A stretch of DNA of 64,000 nt from Pyrrhosoma nymphula (taxonomy: Eukaryota; Arthropoda; Insecta; Odonata; Coenagrionidae), in assembly GCA_963573305.1 (NCBI GenBank), contig OY754339.1:6495941-6559940 (forward strand), in the 5' to 3' direction. The translations under genes and the position numbers were made by a program. The notes under the pieces were generated by a model. The model saw only the letters and a list, made by a program, of their open reading frames with translations, was not told where the DNA came from and made no database searches. Shown here piece by piece: positions 33,877-44,245 of the stretch. Position 1 is the first letter of the stretch. Every line of letters begins with the position of its first letter.

Positions 33877-34470
33877 CTCTATAGAGTCATTGTTAGTGCC
33901 AGTCTATAATCGAAGTCAGATGTGTGTTTATTTATTCGTTCAAATGGGATAATAAATAAATATCTATTAAGAGATCCGTAGATATCATTAAAAGTGCAAC
34001 TTACAATTAGCATTGCATACTAATGACATTTGCCGTTTATATATCTTTGTCGCTGCTATATATATGACTGTGCATGCTTTCATAATGCAACAACCCACCA
34101 TAATGTTTTTTTAGCGAGGCTGGTCCCTTATTAAAATTTAAACTAATTAAGGCTAGCTATTAAAGATTTTTTATCAGCCTACGAATAAATATGTTCTCCA
34201 GCGGCATGTAATCTCTAACGGGAAATGTTCTTATACTTTGAGTCGCAGCCCGGAAGAACGCAGTTTTCAGAGCCAGGTACCATTGATTTCCAGTGAGGAA
34301 CCTTTCTAGCCCTTACCAGCTGGTTTTAGCCACGGCCCCCTAGATACATGTCTATCTCGGTGGTCGTGTTTTAGCACGTGTTTGGCATTTTTAAATGGTA
34401 GGAACGTTGACCAAAAATCACATGAGATTTAGATTTGGGGACACCCCCGGACCCTGTCGATATTCCGTTA

Positions 34471-34555
34471 GCTCTGAAATTCCACTCGTATTTTATGGAT
34501 CTTATCGTGGAAAAACGGGAACGGAGTTACCTTAAACCCAACGATTTTAAGGTGT
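34471..34555 (+). repeat. Direct repeat R2, right copy
   Basis: Second copy of the 33434-33515 repeat, from GCTCTGAAATTCCACTCG to CCCAACGATTTTAAGGTG. Confidence 0.75.
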
Positions 34556-35849
34556 GGGGGCACTAAATATAAAAGAATGAGAATGGACAACGCAGGAAGC
34601 GTCGACCGAGTGAAGTTTATGAAATGGGCGGCAGGTGGCGGGGAGGCGGTTGCGAATAAAATTGCCGTCAATTTGGGGACTGCCGTGAATGGGTTGAGGG
34701 GGAGGGGAGGGGGGGGGGAGGGGAAGGCGAAGATGTTGGGAGTGTTTGGTTGGGATGTATGTGGATGACGAAGCGGTGTTCCGGAGGAAAGACGGAGGAG
34801 GAGGAGGAAGAGACATATATATATACATGGATGAGATACGCTCGTGGATTCGCGTTGGCGCGAGACTTGTAAGGATGTGGCCGAAATAAAAACAAAATAC
34901 CCCTTCTTGATGGAGTGAGGCAGAGGAAGGTGCGTTGAATGGGCGCTATCTTCACTTCTCTTTCTCTAACGGGCCGTTACATCCCCGCCGAGTAAAGACC
35001 TCGAGTGTGATTTGCAGTGATTCGGAACTTAAATGCGTTAGTGAAACGTTCGAGGGAGTAAGGATAGTGTGGCGTAGGGAAGGATGGAGAGATCTTGGGG
35101 ACGAGAGTCGGGAGAAAGACCGAATTCTGGATAATAATTCGAAATGAAAGTGGCGAAGAAAGTGGAAACGCCCGAATGACAGCCCTTGACAGGAGATCGC
35201 TGACTCTTGTAAATCTGTTTGGTTCCTCACACTATTATTATCTCCTCTCGCTGTCATAAATCATGGCTTAAATGAATTCCATTAAAAATGTATGAGGTAA
35301 CATGAATAAGCAGTCTTTTTCACCTTCAGTGCCATTTATAAAACGATTTGTCTTTTGGGAAAATGATGAATGGCATCATTCAGAAGTGCTTCTATTGAAA
35401 TACGTGCTGTGGCATCCTAGGGTCATTCGAAGATCTAATTCATAAACAATTAATGCAAAGTATACTGATAAATTTACCTGTTGAATTATTTTGGCCTAAA
35501 CTAAGTCATTTCAACCTGTTTAGTTTATTGAACTGATAGTCAACTAGGGTGACATAACAAGCGAAAAATATATTGTAAGAGCAAAGGCACTAGCCATTGT
35601 TCATTTTTTTCGATTTTGAATTTCAGAGTTTAAATTTAAATGCAAGTATCATCTACCGTTGAATAATAGGTTGCCCTTGCAGCTTCTCAAGTAGATGCTT
35701 TATCAGGCAGAGATGTATTTAAGTAAATGACCATTTTGTGAAATACATAACAAATTGGAATAAATTGTATGGTATAGGTTAGTGGTCTGCTGAAAGGTTG
35801 AAAAAGACCCTGGCGTCGACTTTGGTCTATCCTTAACGAAAGGCGCCTA
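34556..35849. other. No supported gene; purine-rich tract and (TA) run
   Basis: Positions 34620-34810 are G/A-rich with runs of G, followed by a short TA repeat at 34812-34822. The overlapping open frames are compositional. Confidence 0.35.
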
Positions 35850-36070
35850 TAAGTCTACTGGTTATTATCCCATCTGACGGACAGACGGGTCTGAAGTACT
35901 TCCTAAGGAACTCTCAAGGAGGAAATGTACACTTTGATCAGGCTGGAAACATGTTTATCAGAGGCGTCAAAGAACACGCCAGAAGTTGCAAAAGTAAGGA
36001 TTTCACCTCGCCGTTTGCTAAACATCTACATGAGAACAATCATGTGAGTAATATTTCCGCCGAAATTTGA
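35850..36070 (+). pseudogene. Penelope-like element endonuclease fragment (decayed)
   Basis: The frame contains RGVKEHARSCKSK, then SPFAKHLHENNH, ending at TGA 36068-36070. This matches the conserved R-x-KEH...FAKHL-x-NNH region of GIY-YIG-type retroelement endonucleases, as in Penelope-like elements. The preceding Gln-Ala-Gly (DQAGNMF) corresponds to the usual GQTGR-type motif. After the stop the same frame continues with EQIEIIRHS, which fits a later conserved part, so the element is broken. No reverse transcriptase was found upstream. Confidence 0.6.
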
Positions 36071-37375
36071 CATTAAGAGCAAATCGAAATCATCAGACAC
36101 TCCACAAACCTATGCCAAGAAAAAGGTGCATAGAAGATATGGTGGTCAAAGTGCCCTACTATGCCAGAGGTGAGCACCGAGGGACGATTTATTAACGACG
36201 AACGAACGAATATTTATATTCAGAGCGGATTTCAGAGGAGAGGTCTGACTTCGATTCCGCGATGAACGGGCTACAATTGCAAAAATACAGATGTCCAAGA
36301 AAACTCATGAAAATCATAAGAAACCTTTTGTTTACAGTTGCTAGGCATCGAGGGACTTGGAGATTGGTTTTCGAAAGAGTTTTCCATTGATTCGAAAGCT
36401 GCATCACCTTTATTCGATGGTAGGGCAGGTTGCCTCCTTTTCGTTCTTGCAGCAGAAAACATGGCATAGGTAGTGCGCGTAGTTAACCGCTATATGTAGT
36501 TAAAATTTAACACGCACGGATAATCACTGGAATATTATCTAATGCGCTTAACTATGTATGTATGGATACAATTTCATACAGATGTCTATATTAGATATGA
36601 GCGATTCAGGTTGTATTTTAAACTTGGCGGTGAAGACACATCCCGATACGCAATGTGTCTACTGTGTACTAGACGTTACAAGAACGCAAAACAAACAACA
36701 TATTCCAGTGTGTTCGTCTGGCTTTGAGGGATGTGATTCATTTAGCTCCTAAGGTGTTGCCGTATTTAATTCTGTTATATTAAGTTAGGTGAACGCGTAA
36801 GGGTGGTCATCGTATGGTTTCGCTATTTTCGGATGATCAAGTGAAAATCTTTGATGTTTGTCGTCACTGGTAACACAGTCACGTAAAACCATGTAAAACT
36901 ATCTGAAATTTGACACATGCGGACGGGGAAGGTGTTTTTATGTCACGAGGTATGTTATTTCATCAAGAAAACGCATGAAACACAGTAATTTCAGAAACTA
37001 TGCACAGGGAACAAAACATTTGTAATGCATTTTGTATCAGAAAATATGGAGAAAAGTTACTTTAGGTGAGGATCGGTGAGGCTAGAGGAAACAAGGAGCG
37101 GGTAATGTATTGAATTATGTTATTATTAAGTATGCCTGCATACCTGACCTTAAAGAACGATTTCATACCAAGAGCCTTCGAAAATACCTACTATTAGCGT
37201 TTGGAGAGAATTTGTTGTAATTACCATTCATCCCCTAATAATTCAGCATTCCGCTGCATAGTTCAAGTTAGTTTGTCTATTTATAGCATTGTCGGCTTGA
37301 GCCCGTCCTTATTATTATTGAGAGTGTTCGTAATCATATTTCTATTATAAGGTTGGTTGATTTAAAAGCTCTCAC
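36071..37375. other. No supported gene
   Basis: A minus-strand frame at 36271-36462 ends with a stop and has an AG upstream. It does not continue the THAP exon in phase, so it is not joined to it. Confidence 0.3.
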
Positions 37376-37468
37376 CTTACTCGGGCATACGAATAGCGAC
37401 GTCGGAGGCTCTTCTTTTTGACTGGCATAACCAGTTTTGCACATGGGCACAACGCATTTCCTGCCCAT
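37376..37468 (-). CDS. First exon of a THAP-domain protein or P-type transposase remnant
   Basis: The frame MGRKCVVPMCKTGY continues ASQKEEPPTSLFVCPSK and stops at a donor CCGAGTAAG|GTGAGA in phase 0. The opening C-x4-C followed by Lys-Thr-Gly-Tyr and, after a short gap, the SLF-x3-P block are the start of the THAP zinc-binding DNA-binding domain. The second zinc-ligand pair (C-x2-H) should lie in the next exon, which was not found. THAP domains occur in host DNA-binding proteins and in P-element-like transposases. With no second exon in reach, a fragment of a transposon is as likely as a living gene. Confidence 0.6.
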
Positions 37469-38368
37469 TTGCTTCGAGAGCTCTTCACGATCTTCAAAAT
37501 CCTTTTGGACGGAATAGTCACCACGAGAATACAAAAACAAAACTTGGGTGCTAGTAAGAATAAGTAATATAGGTCATTAATAGTAGACTAATAACTCCAA
37601 TTATTTATCAATAAATTCTCGATTCCTGGAAGCCTCCGGTTTACAACCTTTGTTTACTCCAGACCAATTGGCGGGTTAATTTCATGATTAGCTTGTTTTC
37701 CATAAGATACCGCAAACAATTGTTCCTTTCAGGGCACCACCAAGCGCAAACGCTGTGGACTCGCGATACCAATTTTTGCTCTTAAAATACCTTATTTAAG
37801 TTTTTATTTTCCGATATTCATTCCACACATTCATAGAGTATACAGGGAGTACCATACTGAAAGGAATCTCACTTAAACAATTAAATGAGTGTGATTATTC
37901 GGGTTTTATATTGAAAAACGAGCATCTACGTGCGCTCAAAATATGCTAATACATTTGTAGTTTTCCACAACTAAAAGAATATTCCAAATAATCGCTATTT
38001 ACGTAGAAAAATAGTATAATTTGAACGGAGGCCATTAGCGCTCTGCTAATAATCTTCGACCAGCGAGGCATATAGCGGCAGCAGTGAAAACCATGAACCT
38101 GTCCCCAAAACGTTCCTCGCTCTCCGTAGGCACTTTGACCACTCCATGTCTTCTTCTAATGCACCTTTGCCAAGAATAATCATTCCCGCAACATTCCCCA
38201 CTACTTTCCGACAAAATGTGATTGAAGAAAATAACCTTTCACGCCTCAACCGCCCTTGATCAACGTTTCTACTGGCCCATCCCTTTCTCAACCTTCCCCT
38301 AACCCTTGTATTTTCTCCTTCCCCGTAAATAAAACAAAATTAACGGAAAGTTAAACAAAAATTCTGTA
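37469..38368. other. No supported feature
   Basis: AT-rich flank; the minus-strand frame at 38046-38291 shows no domain. Confidence 0.35.
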
Positions 38369-38430
38369 CCTGAAGATGCCGTAAAATCGGTGAAATACGT
38401 CGTGCTATTAAAATATTGTAGAGAAGTACT
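38369..38430 (+). repeat. Copy of hairpin-motif repeat (CTGAAGATG-stem-TGAAAT)
   Basis: CCTGAAGATG, a hairpin CCG...CGG, TGAAATACGTCG and a tail with GAGAAGTACTAGG. It aligns with 4773-4840. Confidence 0.5.
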
Positions 38431-38479
38431 AGGAATTTGATCTAATTATGAATAAGAACGTTCAGAACTTCTAATAGTA

Positions 38480-38590
38480 AAGTTTATTAGTGATCCGGGT
38501 ATCGCAGAAAAATTCTTCTGCACTGCCAGCATTCGAATTCGGGCTCTAGAGATGTAACTCCATTACTCTAGCCACCACACCGACCCGATC
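38480..38590 (-). mobile_element. tRNA-like SINE fragment (family 2), copy 1
   Basis: On the minus strand GATCGGGTCGGTGTGGTGGC (A-box-like) is followed about 35 bases on by CCCGAATTCGAATGC (B-box-like). The head matches the plus-strand copy at 47196. Confidence 0.5.
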
Positions 38591-39540
38591 CCAATACAAG
38601 CTATGAATTGATGTCGTGTGATGAGATATGTTTCGCAGATGTGTGGTTACCTTTTCTACCGAACGCGTCCGTCCTTTCTCGGAAGTTATAATGTAAGTGA
38701 GAACACATTACGGGTCAACTCGGACCACGATCACCTTCTTTGGAGGATGCACCTCCACAAGGCAGCGAGAGTGTGGGATTGAAATTCCGCTTCCGCCCAC
38801 TTTGCTTTTATTTTGAGGGTGGTGACCGAGGGTTAACGCCCTGGGCTAATGTCGCCAGGAGGGTGTCTCGGAGGATGGGGGAGGGCGTTCTTTAGGGACG
38901 ACGACGTGCCAAATGGTGAGTCCGGTCCGAATGGAGAACTTGGAAGGGCAATGGGGGAATGGCACGAATAAGAAACAGAAAGCATTAATGTTTTCACACC
39001 ATTTCCAGGAAAAAATTCTCTTGAAAAAACTGTAAGCAATGAAGCTGTTTACTTATGCCCAAATATTTATTCTCATGGAAATTGTCCATTTATAGATTAG
39101 CGGCAAAATCACGACTCAAATTAGTAACTAAGTTTCGTCATCGACGTTCTTTGCGTACAAATGGTCGATGGCGTAAGTATGGCGGGAGAGAAAGGGTATT
39201 TTCCGGGGAAAAACTACCACCCGAGAGTTGGAATATTGGAATAGTTGTTGGTTCTTATTGAAAATAGTCCATTTTGTGCGTCTAATATGTGCAATAAAAC
39301 GTTCTTTCCGCTAAAAAAAAACTTTTTCCAAAAGAATGGAAATGTTATTCGATATGGCCGTTTTGATCTATTTTGACGGCTATCTGTGGAGTCGGCTAAC
39401 AGTTGCCATTTTTGCGATAACTTGAGGATCAGTGGAAGGGCTGAGAGAAAACAGCCGCCGAAGTTAGTCTGCTCCGTTGAAAGCAATGTATGTACCCAGG
39501 AGTCCACATTTTAACCTCCCACCCCGAGGTATGGAGTGGA

Positions 39541-39720
39541 ACTCTATAGACCGGTTTTCAACCGCAAGATGAGTTAAGCGTCTTCATTGACTTTATGTTG
39601 GTATTAGACTGCCGGTAAGTTGACGTTGGCGTTATCGATGGGAGAACGCATTAATTTCGGTTATCATAAAGAGAAAATATTTAACCAGAGATTATAAAAA
39701 ACCCGGCACTAAAGTGCTCT
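39541..39720 (+). repeat. Dispersed repeat family R1, copy 2
   Basis: GGGAGAACGCATTAATTTCG and GAGAAAATATTTAACCAGAG correspond to the 3' half of the copy at 32240-32480. Confidence 0.4.
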
Positions 39721-39744
39721 CCACGTAGCACCCAAGTAGGTATA

Positions 39745-39830
39745 GGGATTCCAATGAAAAATATCTCTTCCACGGTCGGGATTTGAATCTGAGCCCTCAG
39801 GTTGGGAAGTCACCGCACTGACATGATCTT
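39745..39830 (-). mobile_element. tRNA-like SINE fragment
   Basis: The minus strand reads GTGCGGTGACTTCCCAACCT, then AGATTCAAATCCCGACC, a head with A- and B-box-like segments at tRNA spacing. Confidence 0.45.
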
Positions 39831-41546
39831 TTTTTTCCCGTCACCAGTGCCCACGGAAGGGAGGGGATAAACTATGGACCTCTGCCTGTGCTGTAATAAA
39901 CAAGACACTTTCGCGTGGAGGAGGATGAGAAAGGGATGAGGGAGCAGCGAAGGAAGATGGGAATTAGAGGTGGAAGTGGAATAGCCGGCCGCTTGGGAAA
40001 GGGAGAATCTTTTTCGAAATTTGCATGTAGTGAAGTGTGCTGCTCCCTCCCCATGCCCCGTGGACGTGCCCGCGTAAAAAGATATCTTCCAGATGCTTTT
40101 GGGACCGTTGACCTTCATTTAGTGCTCTCTCACGCAATCTTTTTTTTTCCATTCGGGTGGGATGTTTGCGTTGCGACTCGGGAATTGGCCTCAAGTCTCC
40201 TCGTTGGATCATTGAATAGCCAACTCGGTGGATTTATGGTCTCGAAGGAGTCCTACCGTGTGGAAGACGATGTCAAGTGACGAAAGTTGGCCGTGAATAG
40301 CGCTCTTCAGTGGCCCTCCGAATAATAACGCGGTATCATGGTGAGGTCAACATTCTTTTACGATCAAGAGTTTCGTGCAGTTCATTATGTTTTTATGTAC
40401 AGTCATGCCAGGGATGGCAATGCGAGCCTTAAAACTCACTGTGTTTGATTTTTCGTCTAGTTTTCTGTCCCCGTGTAGAAATTTCAAGCCGATCGAATTT
40501 GGCCCAACAAATGATTTTATCATATCAATTTACAGGGGAGAAATTCGACCATGGTCCAGCAGGGATAGTTTGCGAGGAGGCTTGAAAACAAGTGATGGCG
40601 CCATCAATTGACTTGAACTCCGTTATCGGAGGAGACGTGGGAGTTTCCTTGAAAGTTGCGGTTATAAAATCTTCAGTTTTAGTCATTCGTGAACCTTTTC
40701 TTTTATTAATAAACGAGAATCTTCATTCCAATTCAGTTACGTCTAATGCTCACTATATTTTAGGCTTCTGATTGTCACGAATACCGATGAACAAAAACAT
40801 CATTATTCTACTTGTTAGTTGAAACACCAAAGTTCAATTGGGATCAGGGTACCTGAGGTAGTTTCCATTGGTGTTGAAGATGGTGCAGTTATCATAAAAA
40901 TGCCCCTTTTCCACTTGCATGGGTTTATCATATTTTCCATTTTGGAGTCTTGCCGATAAAAAATATTTATTCTAGAAAGGCACGAAAAATGCGAGGAAAA
41001 TCTAGAGAAATTTCTATCGAGCCATAAATTGGCTTTGCCCTCTTTGCTTTCTGATCCAGTATGCAGGTGAACGATGTGGTGCTAGGTAACTTGCTCATTT
41101 AACTTTTTCTTCACCATAAAATAAGTTTGTAAACATATTACATCTTGCATGGCAGTAAAAAAGTCAAATGCCACGATGTATGCTGTTCAACAGAATTCGA
41201 GTTTTCTGAGCAGTTCGGAACCTTAGAAAATGTTATATGACTTCTTTCGGTAAAAAATGACCAAATTTTAAGCGCGAATTAGTTTTTCGGGTTTATGAAG
41301 CGTGGCTTTGAATTTATTTACTTCGGAAATGCGATAGAATAATCTTTTATGCAATGAGACGAATATTTCAGTGGAGTTAAATGGCGTTGGTCTGCTGACA
41401 ACATATTATCACGAGAATAGCGTGATTAGGCATTTAATGTTTAATGCTATGTTGTGATGCAAAGACCTTTGGAGAGACTCCTCTCACTCAGTTAATACGA
41501 GCCTCTTAAAAAATCTATCCAGATGGGAACCATCATTCTCATGTCA
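39831..41546. other. No supported gene
   Basis: The longest frame (39915-40280, plus, 121 codons) begins in G/A-rich sequence and has no recognisable domain. The rest is AT-rich. Confidence 0.3.
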
Positions 41547-41783
41547 GAAAATCGGTGAAATTACATCTCTACGCACGTTGTAATGTTCGCAAGTTTTCTT
41601 TGATGATTATAAAAATATCTTTCGTTTTTAGTTTTTTCTCCTTCTTTAGCTTTCAAATTGTTAGCATCAGCACGTAGGATCTCAATGCTAGCAAGTTGAA
41701 AGCTATGGAAAGGAGAAAAAACTAAAGATATTTTTATAACCATCAAAGAAAACTTGCGTAGAGATCTAATTTCACCGATTTTC
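41547..41783. mobile_element. Palindromic MITE (237 bp)
   Basis: The ends GAAAATCGGTGAAATTACAT and its inverted counterpart ending CACCGATTTTC form arms of roughly 100 bases. They include the paired segments AAGTTTTCTTTGATG and CATCAAAGAAAACTT. The unpaired centre is small, so the whole unit folds into one long hairpin. Confidence 0.75.
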
Positions 41784-43118
41784 GTAGGATTCATTGAGGA
41801 AAAAATCAAATGATGATGGTAATGCATAACTGGTGTTTTGATTATGCCTAGAGTATTATGTTTTTAAGGTTATTTTATAGCTAAGAAGACATGAATAATA
41901 CATATGTTCTTTGACTCTTTTAATTCAGAGCCCAATCTTTTATGGCGCAGGAGAACTTAAGATTCCATACTGGGCCTTAAAGTTTCCTTTACGGGTGAAT
42001 ATATCTTCCTGCCTCTTGTAGAGAAGTACGGATATTTGATGCGTGCATTGATTTACGAGACACTGTACGACCTTCACTTGTGTTCACCTTTACCCTCCGT
42101 TTCTCCTCTTGCTTTTCGCCACTGTTCATCTCTCTGCCACCTTGCTTCCTTTCATGCTCTGCGCTATAAACAACTCTGTTTGAAGTATTTATTTCCTACG
42201 TATTTCACACTGCTATCCCATCTTTGCTCCTTAATGTGTTTGCTCAGCTCACTGCAGTGTCATCAGTAAACTCCTGAACTATCATGTATTTGAAGAAACA
42301 TTTCTGGGAATGGTTCATTTCTGGAATTTCAAAAATGGTTCTCTGCGATGCAACCTTGTGTCGTCATTTCATATATATATTTGCAATGTGAGTCAAATTT
42401 TTTTCTAAAAATATTACGGCGATAGGCATCTCGTTCATAAAATGGTAATTTATGAGAATCAGAACCGTTTCATGCTTCATTTTGTGTTTTTTCAGTGAAA
42501 ATTTTCTCCGTGAAAATAATTTGTGTTTATCATATCGAGGAACTGTAAACATAAAAAAAACAATTGAAGCGGGAAACCTGAGGTCTTTCTTCAATGGTAT
42601 GAGAATTCTTCGATACGCTCCGGAATCTTAGCATAATTTTAATGCCTACCTATCCGGTAGCTGAACTCTTATAAAGATCTTCACTGTACTTGAATGCTAC
42701 TTTTTCCCGATTTAATGTTTCGACGACCTTTCTGTTCCCTTATTTCCTTCGTGAGGGATTTATGCATCCATCATAAGCAGAAATTTATCATTTGATAATG
42801 TTCTTAGGCTCCAATTAGTAATGCCAGGTTGACATAACCCGTGAGATGACGTATACAACACGTAAATGCGAGGGTTTCTGTGAGATTGTTTTTTTTAAAA
42901 GCAATTCACACTGGGGTAGGTGTCAACAATAGGAGAGAGCAACACGTAACATATGATTTTTATACATCCTTATATGTGTAATTATCATGGACAAAAGATG
43001 TCACCTTTGTCACCAATTGGACTAGCGCGATGCCCACACAACGATTAACGCTCTGCCATTTTCTGTTTTCATTCAGCATTCTTTAAGAACGCGCGTTCGT
43101 CTTTAAAAAACGTTTTTA
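41784..43118. other. No supported gene; partial R1 repeat
   Basis: Positions 42790-42860 carry GCCAGGTTGACATAACCCGT, then GAGATGACGTATAC, related to repeat R1. Otherwise AT-rich. Confidence 0.35.
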
Positions 43119-43307
43119 TTACCTAAAGGTATCTTTTAAAACACGTTCGGACGTTCGTGATATCTCGCTGTAGTTAATTTGATACGCGATGCGAGCCATG
43201 ACGAGAGTGACATGCTCGGGAAAATATTCGCGGTCGATTGATTGACCTTGTGACTTGTCAACTGTCGCTGAAAAATCTAATGTAACGGGAAATCGTTGAC
43301 GACGCAT
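43119..43307 (-). pseudogene. Helitron/Pif1-type helicase C-terminal fragment (decayed)
   Basis: The frame RRQRFPVTLDFSATVDKSQG, then QSIDR and FPEHVT, corresponds to the conserved end of Helitron and Pif1-family helicases (RxQFP...F..T(I/V)xKxQGQS...LPExVF). The following VALSRV-type motif is recognisable only as a degenerate SRTSERVLK. No RepHel N-terminus or Helitron ends were identified. It is an old fragment. Confidence 0.6.
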
Positions 43308-43949
43308 TTATTCACTTTCAACGGTTAACGGTTAACTCCGTACATTGCGGAATAAATGAATAATATGAAAGTATCTCGAGCAAATATTCTAATCTTCTTA
43401 TCGATTATTATTTTAGTTTCTTTGTGATAAGACATTTTTTATAAAAGAGAAACTAATGTAATCTGAAGAATATGGTTCATGAACATGTTTATTTAATATC
43501 ATGATGGCACCCGAGTAGTTATTGATGAATTCAGAATTTTTTTGGTTGGATAGCTGAAATAAATTAGAAAAAGCAAAATGGAGTAAAAAACTAATTGGAA
43601 TCTGGCCGTAATGACGGTTCGGAGGTTACACTTTTAATGAAATCAAGTTCACTTTAGAATCAATTTTCTGTTTTGAACTTAAAAATGTTTAGCCATTAAT
43701 TAAAAAATGGTGGTGATTATCTTAGCTTTTGAGCGTAAAATCTCGGTAGTATTTTAGCGTTCATTTGTCACCTCATCAAATATATCCACTAGATCAAAAT
43801 TGAGGGATGCTTACTGTTTTAGTGAAAACTGAATTCTTATGTGTATCTTGCATTCCTATTACCAAAGGGAGGCATAAGCCCAATGGGTATAGGTTTACGT
43901 ACATCAGCGCCACGACCCCGGCATCGACACGGGGTCGTTCGTCTGCCGC

Positions 43950-44245
43950 GAGGTTTAAATCGTGATACTAGCTATCGTCGTGATAGCTGGATGGCGAGAA
44001 AGACGGACGAGGAAGTATCGGATATGGTTGGAAAGGAGAGGAAGCTTGTGGCAGAGGTTCGGAGAAGACAGAAGAGATGGATGGAGGAGGTTTTGAGAGG
44101 AGAGGGCATGTTGAAGAGAGTGATAGAGGGGAGAACACTGGGGAAGCGTGGAAGAGGAAGGAAGAGGTTAAGGAGTTCTGGACGAAATAAGAGGAGGTAG
44201 AAGATATGAAGAATTGAAGAGGGATCTAATAGCGCGCCATCCTTA
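43950..44245 (+). pseudogene. LINE ORF2 C-terminal remnant
   Basis: The frame reads RRRQKRWMEEVLRGEGMLK, then VIEGRTLGKRGRGRKR. This is the typical end of insect non-LTR retrotransposon polyproteins (RRxxRWxxHVLRxxGLLxxVxEGRxxGxRGRGRPR). After a frame shift the DNA still encodes GGRRYEELKRDLIAR, the usual next block. The consensus His and Pro are lost, so it is inactive. Confidence 0.7.

Noticed and set aside
36271..36462. Second exon for the THAP gene
   Set aside because: In the required phase 0 from its acceptor the frame stops after about 11 codons.
39915..40280. 121-codon plus-strand frame
   Set aside because: The first half is purine-rich low-complexity sequence and the second half has no recognisable family.
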